The notes under the pieces: model-generated
Databases searched by the model: none
What the model saw: only the letters and a program-made list of their open reading frames with translations
Told to the model about the DNA's origin: nothing
Part shown: positions 57,740-64,000 of the stretch, one piece after another
Position numbering within the stretch: the stretch's first letter is position 1
Layout: each line of letters starts with the position of its first letter
Source: Pseudomonas sp. BSw22131
GTDB taxonomy: Bacteria; Pseudomonadota; Gammaproteobacteria; Pseudomonadales; Pseudomonadaceae
NCBI RefSeq assembly: GCF_026810445.1
Contig: NZ_CP113949.1
Location: 1,240,001 to 1,304,000 of the forward strand
Direction: 5' to 3'
DNA: 64,000 nucleotides
Translations under genes and position numbers: made by a program

Positions 57740-59185
57740 ATGCGCAAGTTACCGGTGCCGCGTTCGCTGTTAAGCCGGATGCTATTGCTGACCCTGTTGG
57801 CCGTGTTGCTGGCGCAGGCTTTGTCCAGCGTGATTTGGCTGTCGCAATTGCGCGCCACGCAAATGGAAGGCCTGATCACCAGCGCGCGCAGCCTGGCGCA
57901 TTCGATGGCGGCCAGCGCCAGTTATTTTCGCTCGCTGCCGGTTGCCTATCGTCCACTGGTACTGGACCAGTTGCGCAACATGGGCGGTACGCGGTTTGTG
58001 GTCTCCCTCAATGATCACCCGCTGGACATGGCGATTCTCCAACCCACGCCGCGTAAAGAAGCCGTGCTGACGGCAGTCGATGAAGTACTGCGCCAACACT
58101 TGGGCAATGACCCTGATATCGCCATCTGGTTTGTGCGTCCGGAAGACCTGCGCATCTTCAACGGGGGCCTGAAACTCGACGAGCTGCCACGCTCCTGGGC
58201 GCATTACGCGTTGAGCCTTGAACCGGTAAACCCGCCCGTTCTGGTCACACAGATCCAGCTTTCTCAGGGGGAATGGCTGTACATCGCTTCGCTGCTCCCA
58301 GAGCCCTACACCAGCCTTGAGGAGCAGGACCTGCCGACTCAGCAAGTGCTGTTCATCGTACTCACCAGCGGTTTTCTGCTGTTGTTCATTGGCTTGCTGG
58401 TGCACTGGCAAAGCGGCCCGCTCAAGCGTCTGGCGCGGTCGGCGCGGGACATGTCGCTGGGTGCAGAAGTGCAGCCGGTGGTCGAGGGCGGCGGTAGCGA
58501 AGTGGTCGAAGTGACCCGCGCGTTCAATACCATGCGCGAGCGCATCAGCCGTTACCTGAGTGAACGCGGGCAATTGTTCAGCGCCATTTCCCACGACCTG
58601 CGCACGCCGATCACCCGTCTTCGGCTGCGTGTGGAACTGCTTGAAGATGAAGTGGTGCAGGCCAAATTCACCCGTGATCTGGACGAACTTGAACTGCTGG
58701 TCAAGGGTGCGCTGCAGTGCGTCAAAGACACCGATATTCATGAAAACATCGAGCCGGTGGATCTCAATCACGCGCTCGACTGCCTCATCGAGCCTTACCT
58801 GTCACCCTCAGGTGATGGCCGCGTGACGCTCAATGGTCGTGCGATGTCGATGTTTCAAGGCAAGCCGCTGGCGCTCAGGCGCTGCATGGGCAACCTGATC
58901 GACAACGCGATCAAGTACGGCGACAAGGCGCATTTGCAGGTGGAAGACGATGCCGAGGCGTTCATTCTGCATGTCGACGACGAAGGCCCCGGCGTCCCCG
59001 AGCAGCGCCTTGAGCAGGTATTCGAGCCGCATTTTCGATTGGCCGGCAAACAACAGCAGGGTTATGGCCTGGGGTTAGGGATTGCTCGCAATATCGCCCA
59101 CAGTCATGGCGGTGAGGTGACGCTGCAAAACCTGCGCGACGGCGGGTTGAGGGTAACGCTGTATCTGCCGCGCGGCCTGGAGTAG
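57740..59185 (+). CDS. gtrS: Sensor histidine kinase GtrS
   Basis: 481 residues from ATG (MRKLPVPRSLL); GTG and TTG codons four to six codons earlier are alternatives. Two transmembrane helices (about 14-36 and 205-228) enclose a periplasmic sensor domain, reported in P. aeruginosa to bind 2-ketogluconate/6-phosphogluconate. HAMP, then HisKA with His285 (SAISHDLRTPITRLR), and HATPase with NLIDNAIKYG, DEGPGVP and GYGLGLGIA. It phosphorylates GltR, which ends 21 bp upstream. Confidence 0.93.
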   Translation: MRKLPVPRSLLSRMLLLTLLAVLLAQALSSVIWLSQLRATQMEGLITSARSLAHSMAASASYFRSLPVAYRPLVLDQLRNMGGTRFVVSLNDHPLDMAILQPTPRKEAVLTAVDEVLRQHLGNDPDIAIWFVRPEDLRIFNGGLKLDELPRSWAHYALSLEPVNPPVLVTQIQLSQGEWLYIASLLPEPYTSLEEQDLPTQQVLFIVLTSGFLLLFIGLLVHWQSGPLKRLARSARDMSLGAEVQPVVEGGGSEVVEVTRAFNTMRERISRYLSERGQLFSAISHDLRTPITRLRLRVELLEDEVVQAKFTRDLDELELLVKGALQCVKDTDIHENIEPVDLNHALDCLIEPYLSPSGDGRVTLNGRAMSMFQGKPLALRRCMGNLIDNAIKYGDKAHLQVEDDAEAFILHVDDEGPGVPEQRLEQVFEPHFRLAGKQQQGYGLGLGIARNIAHSHGGEVTLQNLRDGGLRVTLYLPRGLE

Positions 59186-59202
59186 GCGAGCTCACAACGG
59201 GT

Positions 59203-59288
59203 GAAGCGAGGCTTGCCCACAAAGCTTTTCCTCCATCAGCGAAATACGCTTGCCTGCGCCTGTAACTCTTCGCGGGCAAGCCTCGCTC
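59203..59288. repeat. REPIN-like pair before gtsA
   Basis: The left arm GAAGCGAGGCTTGCCCAC and the right arm CGCGGGCAAGCCTCGCTC oppose each other across about 50 bp. The arms carry the GCGAGGCTTGCC variant of the REP core. It separates gtrS from gtsA. Confidence 0.7.
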
Positions 59289-59337
59289 AAGCAAACTTCA
59301 GCCATGCTCGTTGTAGTAAATATTACTGTTATTTCAA

Positions 59338-59355
59338 TGTCACAACTCTGTGACA
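59338..59355 (+). promoter_or_regulatory. 18-bp perfect dyad upstream of gtsA
   Basis: TGTCACA-ACTC-TGTGACA is a perfect inverted repeat 105 bp before the gtsA start. A shorter dyad AGTAA-N3-TTACT lies at 59314-59326. Either may be the GltR site; the arm order is opposite to a Vfr/CRP site and the spacing does not fit HexR. Confidence 0.5.
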
Positions 59356-59437
59356 CTTGCACGTCCCTTCGTTACCGTCCGCTCTAGCACCTTGGTTAGA
59401 ATCCATGCAGCGCAAGCGCCAAGACTTGCTCAGGCAT

Positions 59438-59445
59438 AACAACAA
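59438..59445 (+). promoter_or_regulatory. Crc/Hfq CA motif before gtsA
   Basis: AACAACAA matches AANAANAA and lies 14 nt upstream of the ATG, directly beside the SD (GAAAGG). This position would allow Hfq/Crc to block translation under carbon catabolite repression. Confidence 0.68.
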
Positions 59446-59459
59446 GAAAGGTCAAATAG

Positions 59460-60746
59460 ATGAATTCGATTACCCGTCTCGCTGCACTCGTTTCCCTCGC
59501 CTCGTTGTTTCCTCTGAGCGCCCTGGCTGCCGATTCCAAAGGCACTGTCGAAGTTGTCCACTGGTGGACCTCCGGTGGTGAAAAAGCCGCTGTCGATGTG
59601 CTTAAGGCCCAGGTTGAAAAAGATGGTTTCGTCTGGAAAGACGGTGCCGTAGCCGGTGGTGGTGGTGCGACGGCCATGACCGTTCTGAAAAGCCGTGCTG
59701 TCGCCGGCAACCCGCCAGGCGTTGCCCAGATCAAAGGTCCGGATATTCAAGAGTGGGCGTCCACCGGCCTGCTGGACACCGAGGTTCTGAAAGACGTCGC
59801 CAAGCAAGAGAAGTGGGACAGCCTGCTCGACAAGAAAGTCTCCGATACTGTGAAGTACGAAGGTAATTACGTGGCCGTACCGGTGAACATTCACCGCGTG
59901 AACTGGCTGTGGATCAACCCGGAAGTCTTCAAGAAAGCCGGCATCGAAAAAGCCCCTACAACCCTCGAAGAATTCTACGCCGCAGGCGACAAGCTCAAGG
60001 CAGCAGGCTTTATCCCTCTGGCCCACGGCGGTCAGCCTTGGCAGGACAGCACCGTTTTCGAAGCCGTCGTGCTTTCGGTAATGGGTGCTGACGGTTACAA
60101 GAAGGCCCTGGTCGATCTCGACAACGGTGCCTTGACCGGTCCTGAAATGGTGAAAGCGCTCACCGAGCTGAAAAAAGTCGCGACCTACATGGACCCGGAC
60201 GGCAAAGGCCAGGACTGGAACCTGGAAGCGGCCAAAGTCATCAATGGCAAGGCCGGCATGCAGATCATGGGTGACTGGGCCAAAAGTGAATGGACCGCTG
60301 CCAAGAAGATCGCTGGCAAGGATTACCAGTGCGTAGCCTTCCCGGGTACCGAGAAAGCGTTCACTTACAACATCGACTCCCTCGCTGTCTTCAAGCAGAA
60401 AGACGCTGGCACCGCTGCTGCACAGCAGGATATTGCCAAAGTCGTTCTGGGTGAAAACTTCCAGAAAGTCTTCAGCATCAACAAAGGCTCGATTCCGGTC
60501 CGGAACGACATGTTGAACGACATGGAAAAACTCGGATTCGACTCCTGCGCCCAGACCGCTGCCAAGGATTTCCTGGAAGACGCCAAGACCGGCGGCCTGC
60601 AACCAAGCATGGCGCACAACATGGCAACCACGCTTGCCGTGCAGGGCGCGTTCTTTGATGTCGTGACCAACTACATCAATGATCCGAAAGCCGATCCGGC
60701 CGATGCCGCCAAGAAACTTGGCGTAGCGATCAAGTCTGCCAAGTAA
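59460..60746 (+). CDS. gtsA: Glucose/mannose ABC transporter, periplasmic binding protein
   Basis: 428 residues with a Sec signal ([23 protein letters not shown]). A family 1 sugar-binding protein beginning [17 protein letters not shown], with typical [30 protein letters not shown] and [14 protein letters not shown]. It binds glucose in the periplasm for GtsBCD. It is the first gene of gtsABCD-oprB and is followed by an intra-operon repeat that may raise its transcript level over gtsBCD. Confidence 0.95.
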   Translation: MNSITRLAALVSLASLFPLSALAADSKGTVEVVHWWTSGGEKAAVDVLKAQVEKDGFVWKDGAVAGGGGATAMTVLKSRAVAGNPPGVAQIKGPDIQEWASTGLLDTEVLKDVAKQEKWDSLLDKKVSDTVKYEGNYVAVPVNIHRVNWLWINPEVFKKAGIEKAPTTLEEFYAAGDKLKAAGFIPLAHGGQPWQDSTVFEAVVLSVMGADGYKKALVDLDNGALTGPEMVKALTELKKVATYMDPDGKGQDWNLEAAKVINGKAGMQIMGDWAKSEWTAAKKIAGKDYQCVAFPGTEKAFTYNIDSLAVFKQKDAGTAAAQQDIAKVVLGENFQKVFSINKGSIPVRNDMLNDMEKLGFDSCAQTAAKDFLEDAKTGGLQPSMAHNMATTLAVQGAFFDVVTNYINDPKADPADAAKKLGVAIKSAK

Positions 60747-60756
60747 GCGTTAGCAA

Positions 60757-60852
60757 CAAGCTAGAGGCTAGAAGTTGCAAGCTTCAAGCTGCAAGTCACG
60801 CGTTGTAAGGCGCTGCACTTGTAGCTTGTAGCTTAAGGCTTGCAGCTGTATC
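60757..60852 (+). repeat. AAGCTTCAAGC-type repeat between gtsA and gtsB
   Basis: CAAGCTTCAAGCTGCAAG on the left and CTTGTAGCTTGTAGCTT plus GGCTTGCAGCT on the right can fold into a long imperfect hairpin. It belongs to the same repeat style as 42178-42300. In this position it could stabilise the gtsA mRNA end or attenuate read-through. Confidence 0.7.
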
Positions 60853-60874
60853 CCCTCTCTATTGGATTTTCAAC

Positions 60875-61783
60875 ATGAGTTCTGTTGCTGTGTTCAGCAA
60901 AGCCTCGCCGTTCGATGCACTGCAGCGCTGGCTACCCAAACTGGTGCTGGCGCCGAGCATGTTCATCGTGTTGGTGGGCTTTTACGGCTACATCCTGTGG
61001 ACGTTTGTTCTTTCGTTCACCAATTCGACGTTTCTACCGACCTACAAGTGGGCCGGACTGGCGCAATACCAACGCCTGTTCGAGAACGACCGTTGGTGGG
61101 TGGCGAGTAAAAACCTGGCTGTTTTCGGTGGCATGTTCATCGGCATCAGTCTGGTTATTGGCGTGTTGCTGGCGGTTTTTCTCGATCAGCGCATTCGCCG
61201 TGAAGGTTTCATCCGCACCATTTACCTCTACCCGATGGCGCTCTCGATGATCGTCACCGGTACCGCCTGGAAATGGTTGCTCAACCCGGGCATGGGCCTG
61301 GACAAATTACTGCGTGACTGGGGATGGGAAGGCTTCCGTCTCGACTGGCTGATCGACCCGGACCGCGTTGTTTACTGCTTGGTCATCGCGGCCGTGTGGC
61401 AGGCATCAGGGTTCATCATGGCGATGTTTCTCGCCGGGCTGCGCGGCGTTGATCAGTCGATCATTCGTGCGGCGCAGATCGATGGCGCGAGCATGCCGAA
61501 GATCTACTGGAAAGTGGTGCTGCCAAGCCTGCGTCCAGTGTTTTTCAGTGCGGTGATGATCCTTGCTCACATCGCGATCAAGAGCTTTGACCTGGTGGCG
61601 GCGATGACTGCCGGCGGGCCGGGTTATTCCTCCGATTTGCCTGCGATGTTCATGTATTCGTTCACCTTCAGTCGTGGCCAGATGGGCATGGGCTCGGCCA
61701 GTGCAATCCTGATGCTCGGGGCGATTCTCGCCATCCTCGTGCCTTATCTGTATTCCGAGCTGAGGACCAAGCGCAATGACTAG
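60875..61783 (+). CDS. gtsB: Glucose/mannose ABC transporter permease GtsB
   Basis: 302 residues, MalF-like permease with six hydrophobic helices, for example MFIVLVGFYGYILWTFVLSF. The EAA loop is VDQSIIRAAQIDGASMPKIYWKVVLPSL. It forms the inner-membrane glucose channel with GtsC. The start ATG follows an SD-poor stretch after the repeat; the stop overlaps gtsC by 8 bp. Confidence 0.94.
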   Translation: MSSVAVFSKASPFDALQRWLPKLVLAPSMFIVLVGFYGYILWTFVLSFTNSTFLPTYKWAGLAQYQRLFENDRWWVASKNLAVFGGMFIGISLVIGVLLAVFLDQRIRREGFIRTIYLYPMALSMIVTGTAWKWLLNPGMGLDKLLRDWGWEGFRLDWLIDPDRVVYCLVIAAVWQASGFIMAMFLAGLRGVDQSIIRAAQIDGASMPKIYWKVVLPSLRPVFFSAVMILAHIAIKSFDLVAAMTAGGPGYSSDLPAMFMYSFTFSRGQMGMGSASAILMLGAILAILVPYLYSELRTKRND

Positions 61784-62621
61784 TTTCGTTGGCAAACCGT
61801 CGCTGAGCATCAGCCGTATTGCGATTTATGCGGTGCTGATTCTCGCCTGTGTGCTTTATCTGGTGCCGCTGGTGGTGATGCTGCTCACCAGTTTCAAGAC
61901 CCCCGAAGACATCGGCACGGGCAACCTGCTGAGCTGGCCGAGCGTGGTCACCGGCATTGGCTGGGTCAAGGCCTGGGCAACCGTTGACGGCTACTTCTGG
62001 AACTCGATCAAGATCACCGTTCCGGCTGTGTTGATCTCCACCGCCATTGGCGCGCTCAACGGCTACGTGCTGTCGATGTGGCGTTTCCGCGGTTCACAAC
62101 TGTTCTTTGGCCTGTTGCTGTTCGGTTGCTTCCTGCCGTTCCAGACCGTGTTGCTGCCGGCGTCCTTCACGCTCGGCAAAATGGGCCTGGCCAATACCAC
62201 CACCGGGCTGGTGTTCGTGCATGTGGTCTACGGCCTGGCATTCACCACGCTGTTTTTCCGGAACTACTACGTGAGCATTCCGGACGCTCTGGTCAAGGCT
62301 GCACGGCTTGATGGCGCCGGTTTTTTCACCATCTTCCGGCGCATTATCCTGCCGATGTCGACACCGATTGTGATGGTCTGCCTGATCTGGCAATTCACGC
62401 AGATCTGGAACGACTTCCTGTTCGGTGTGGTGTTCTCGAGCGGGGACTCGCAGCCCATTACCGTGGCGCTGAACAACCTGGTCAATACCAGCACCGGCGC
62501 CAAGGAATACAACGTTGATATGGCGGCGGCGATGATCGCCGGTCTGCCGACCCTGCTGGTGTACATCGTCGCAGGCAAGTATTTCGTGCGCGGGCTCACG
62601 GCCGGCGCAGTCAAGGGGTAA
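61776..62621 (+). CDS. gtsC: Glucose/mannose ABC transporter permease GtsC
   Basis: 281 residues, MalG-like permease. Six helices and the EAA loop IPDALVKAARLDGAGFFTIFRRIILPM are intact. It starts inside the gtsB 3' end, so translation is coupled, and is followed two bases later by gtsD. It partners GtsB and the ATPase GtsD. Confidence 0.94.
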   Translation: MTSFVGKPSLSISRIAIYAVLILACVLYLVPLVVMLLTSFKTPEDIGTGNLLSWPSVVTGIGWVKAWATVDGYFWNSIKITVPAVLISTAIGALNGYVLSMWRFRGSQLFFGLLLFGCFLPFQTVLLPASFTLGKMGLANTTTGLVFVHVVYGLAFTTLFFRNYYVSIPDALVKAARLDGAGFFTIFRRIILPMSTPIVMVCLIWQFTQIWNDFLFGVVFSSGDSQPITVALNNLVNTSTGAKEYNVDMAAAMIAGLPTLLVYIVAGKYFVRGLTAGAVKG

Positions 62622-62623
62622 TC

Positions 62624-63784
62624 ATGGCTACGCTCGAACTACGCAATGTAAACAAGACTTATGGCGCCGGCCTGCCCGACACCCTGAAGAACATCGAACT
62701 GCAGATCAACGACGGTGAGTTTCTGATCCTGGTCGGTCCTTCCGGCTGCGGCAAGTCCACCCTGATGAACTGCATCGCCGGCCTGGAGAACATCACCGGC
62801 GGCGAGATATTGATCGACAACCAAGACGTCAGCGGCATGAGCCCCAAGGATCGCGACATCGCCATGGTGTTCCAGTCCTACGCGTTGTACCCGACCATGA
62901 GTGTGCGCGAGAACATCGAATTCGGCCTGAAGATTCGCAAGATGAGCCAGTCAGCCATCGATGAAGAAGTCGCGCGCGTGGCCAAGCTTTTGCAAATCGA
63001 ACACTTGCTCAATCGCAAGCCCGGCCAATTGTCGGGTGGACAGCAGCAGCGTGTGGCGATGGGCCGCGCACTGGCGCGTCGACCGAAGATCTACCTGTTC
63101 GACGAGCCACTGTCCAACCTCGACGCCAAGCTGCGCGTCGAGATGCGTACTGAAATGAAACTGATGCACCAGCGCCTCAAGACCACGACTGTCTACGTTA
63201 CCCACGATCAGATCGAGGCGATGACACTGGGCGATAAAGTGGCCGTCATGAAGGACGGGATCATTCAGCAGTTCGGAACGCCCAAGCAAATTTACAACGA
63301 TCCGGCTAATCTCTTCGTGGCGAGCTTTATCGGTTCACCTCCAATGAACTTCATCCCCCTGCGCCTGCAACGTAAAGAGGGCCGTCTGATTGCGCTGCTG
63401 GACAGCGGTCAGGCACGTTGCGAGCTGCCGTTGAGCATGAATGATGCGGGTCTTGAGGACCGTGAGGTGATTTTGGGCCTTCGCCCTGAACAGATCGTGC
63501 TAGCGTCCGGCGATAAAGGTACGCTGCCAGCTATTCGCGCTGAAGTTCAGGTGACGGAGCCGACAGGGCCGGATACGCTGGTATTCGTTACCTTGAACGA
63601 GAGCAAGGTTTGCTGCCGGTTGGCGCCTGATATCGCGCCGCAGGTGGGTGAATCGTTGAATTTGCAGTTCGATCCAGCCAAAGTTCTGTTGTTCGATGCC
63701 AAGACGGGAGAGCGTCTTGGTGTGTTGGGCGCGCCGCAGGCGACTGAGCGCGTCAACAACGTCACGCAACTGAGCCGCAGCTGA
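62624..63784 (+). CDS. gtsD: Glucose/mannose ABC transporter ATPase GtsD
   Basis: 386 residues. MalK-type ATPase: Walker A GPSGCGKST, Q-loop VFQSYALYP, signature [15 protein letters not shown], Walker B IYLFDEPLSNLDA, His switch YVTHDQ, then a C-terminal OB-type regulatory domain from about 240 (GSPPMNFIPLRL, GLRPEQIVLA). It powers glucose import and the regulatory domain may dock other factors as in MalK. oprB follows after 126 bp. Confidence 0.95.
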   Translation: MATLELRNVNKTYGAGLPDTLKNIELQINDGEFLILVGPSGCGKSTLMNCIAGLENITGGEILIDNQDVSGMSPKDRDIAMVFQSYALYPTMSVRENIEFGLKIRKMSQSAIDEEVARVAKLLQIEHLLNRKPGQLSGGQQQRVAMGRALARRPKIYLFDEPLSNLDAKLRVEMRTEMKLMHQRLKTTTVYVTHDQIEAMTLGDKVAVMKDGIIQQFGTPKQIYNDPANLFVASFIGSPPMNFIPLRLQRKEGRLIALLDSGQARCELPLSMNDAGLEDREVILGLRPEQIVLASGDKGTLPAIRAEVQVTEPTGPDTLVFVTLNESKVCCRLAPDIAPQVGESLNLQFDPAKVLLFDAKTGERLGVLGAPQATERVNNVTQLSRS

Positions 63785-63886
63785 TCGCGAAAGTTGATTG
63801 CAGCCGGGCACATCTGGCCGGGTTCTGCCGTAAAAGGCTGGCCGGGCACACGAAGCAAAGTAGTTACAACGCTGTTTATAGCTAAT

Positions 63887-63894
63887 AACAATAA
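63887..63894 (+). promoter_or_regulatory. Crc/Hfq CA motif before oprB
   Basis: AACAATAA matches AANAANAA and lies 16 nt upstream of the ATG, next to the SD GAGGA. Confidence 0.65.
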
Positions 63895-63910
63895 AACGAG
63901 GATTGAAGGG

Positions 63911-64000
63911 ATGAAGAAGGTACAAGGCAAATCGATCAAGCCTTTTCAGCTTATCGGTGGTTTGTCGGTGTTGGGTGCTTTGACAATGTCGGGGTCTGCT
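63911..64000 (+). CDS. oprB: Carbohydrate-selective porin OprB, N-terminal fragment
   Basis: Only the first 30 codons are in the window. They give a signal peptide of the form MKKVQGKSIKPFQLIGGLSV with a hydrophobic stretch to SGSA. Position directly after gtsD identifies it as the outer-membrane glucose porin OprB of the gts-oprB group. SD GAGGA is 8 nt from the ATG. No mature sequence is visible, so the call rests mainly on context. Confidence 0.75.
   Translation, partial: MKKVQGKSIKPFQLIGGLSVLGALTMSGSA

Overview
The window is a stretch of Pseudomonas chromosome. The evidence is protein identity (RhlB with its Pseudomonas N-terminal extension, AapJQMP, GcsR, GtrS/GltR, GtsABCD/OprB), the Entner-Doudoroff cluster with HexR-type operators, and abundant REP/REPIN palindromes. 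From memory, the gene order from about 27 kb to the end (ndpA-hupN-rlmF-valS-holC-pepA-lptFG-csp-gcvT/sdaA/gcvP/gcvH-gcsR-hemO-TonB receptor-ECF sigma-gap-edd-glk-gltR-gtrS-gtsABCD-oprB) matches the core gene order of P. putida and P. fluorescens-type genomes. Species cannot be named from this alone.

Layout. 1-9.6 kb: end of a DUF799 lipoprotein gene; a soluble FIST-domain chemoreceptor-like protein, rhlB and a carboxylesterase on the minus strand; then the aapJQMP amino-acid ABC operon behind a clear sigma-54 promoter with a leader of about 315 nt. 9.7-26.8 kb is accessory: an MFS transporter, a SnoaL-like protein, two tandem giant genes (1844 and 1853 codons), a GIY-YIG protein, a GST-like protein, and two broken paralogous halovibrin-like genes facing apart. 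The giant proteins have a DUF6543/dermonecrotic-toxin-like N-terminus, two leucine-rich-repeat modules and a C-terminal NEL-type E3 ubiquitin ligase domain with a C-x-D motif. 26.8-39.2 kb is core housekeeping. 39.6-47.3 kb: the glycine cleavage/serine dehydratase operon gcvH-gcvP-sdaA-gcvT, driven by a sigma-54 promoter and three GcsR-type operators, with gcsR directly upstream. 47.4-52.7 kb: a haem uptake cluster (ECF sigma, 84-aa FecR-like protein, TonB receptor, haem oxygenase). 52.9-64 kb: glucose catabolism and uptake (gap divergent from edd-glk-gltR-gtrS, then gtsABCD and the start of oprB).

The most interesting observation is that each giant NEL gene carries a short hairpin that buries its Shine-Dalgarno sequence. 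The stems share only the SD core; the flanking pairs differ between paralogues by compensating changes. This suggests conserved translational control (a thermometer-like or trans-opened switch) of a tandem pair of putative host-targeting ubiquitin ligases. Second is the haem signalling cassette, which is stripped at both ends: the anti-sigma protein is only a cytoplasmic DUF4880 domain and the receptor has no N-terminal signalling domain, although the sigma gene has a Fur box.

Metabolic regulation is readable in the DNA: two TTGT-N7-ACAA HexR-type sites between gap and edd, and Crc/Hfq-type A-rich motifs just before gltR, gtsA and oprB. All functional statements rest on sequence inspection and recalled family knowledge; no database search was run.
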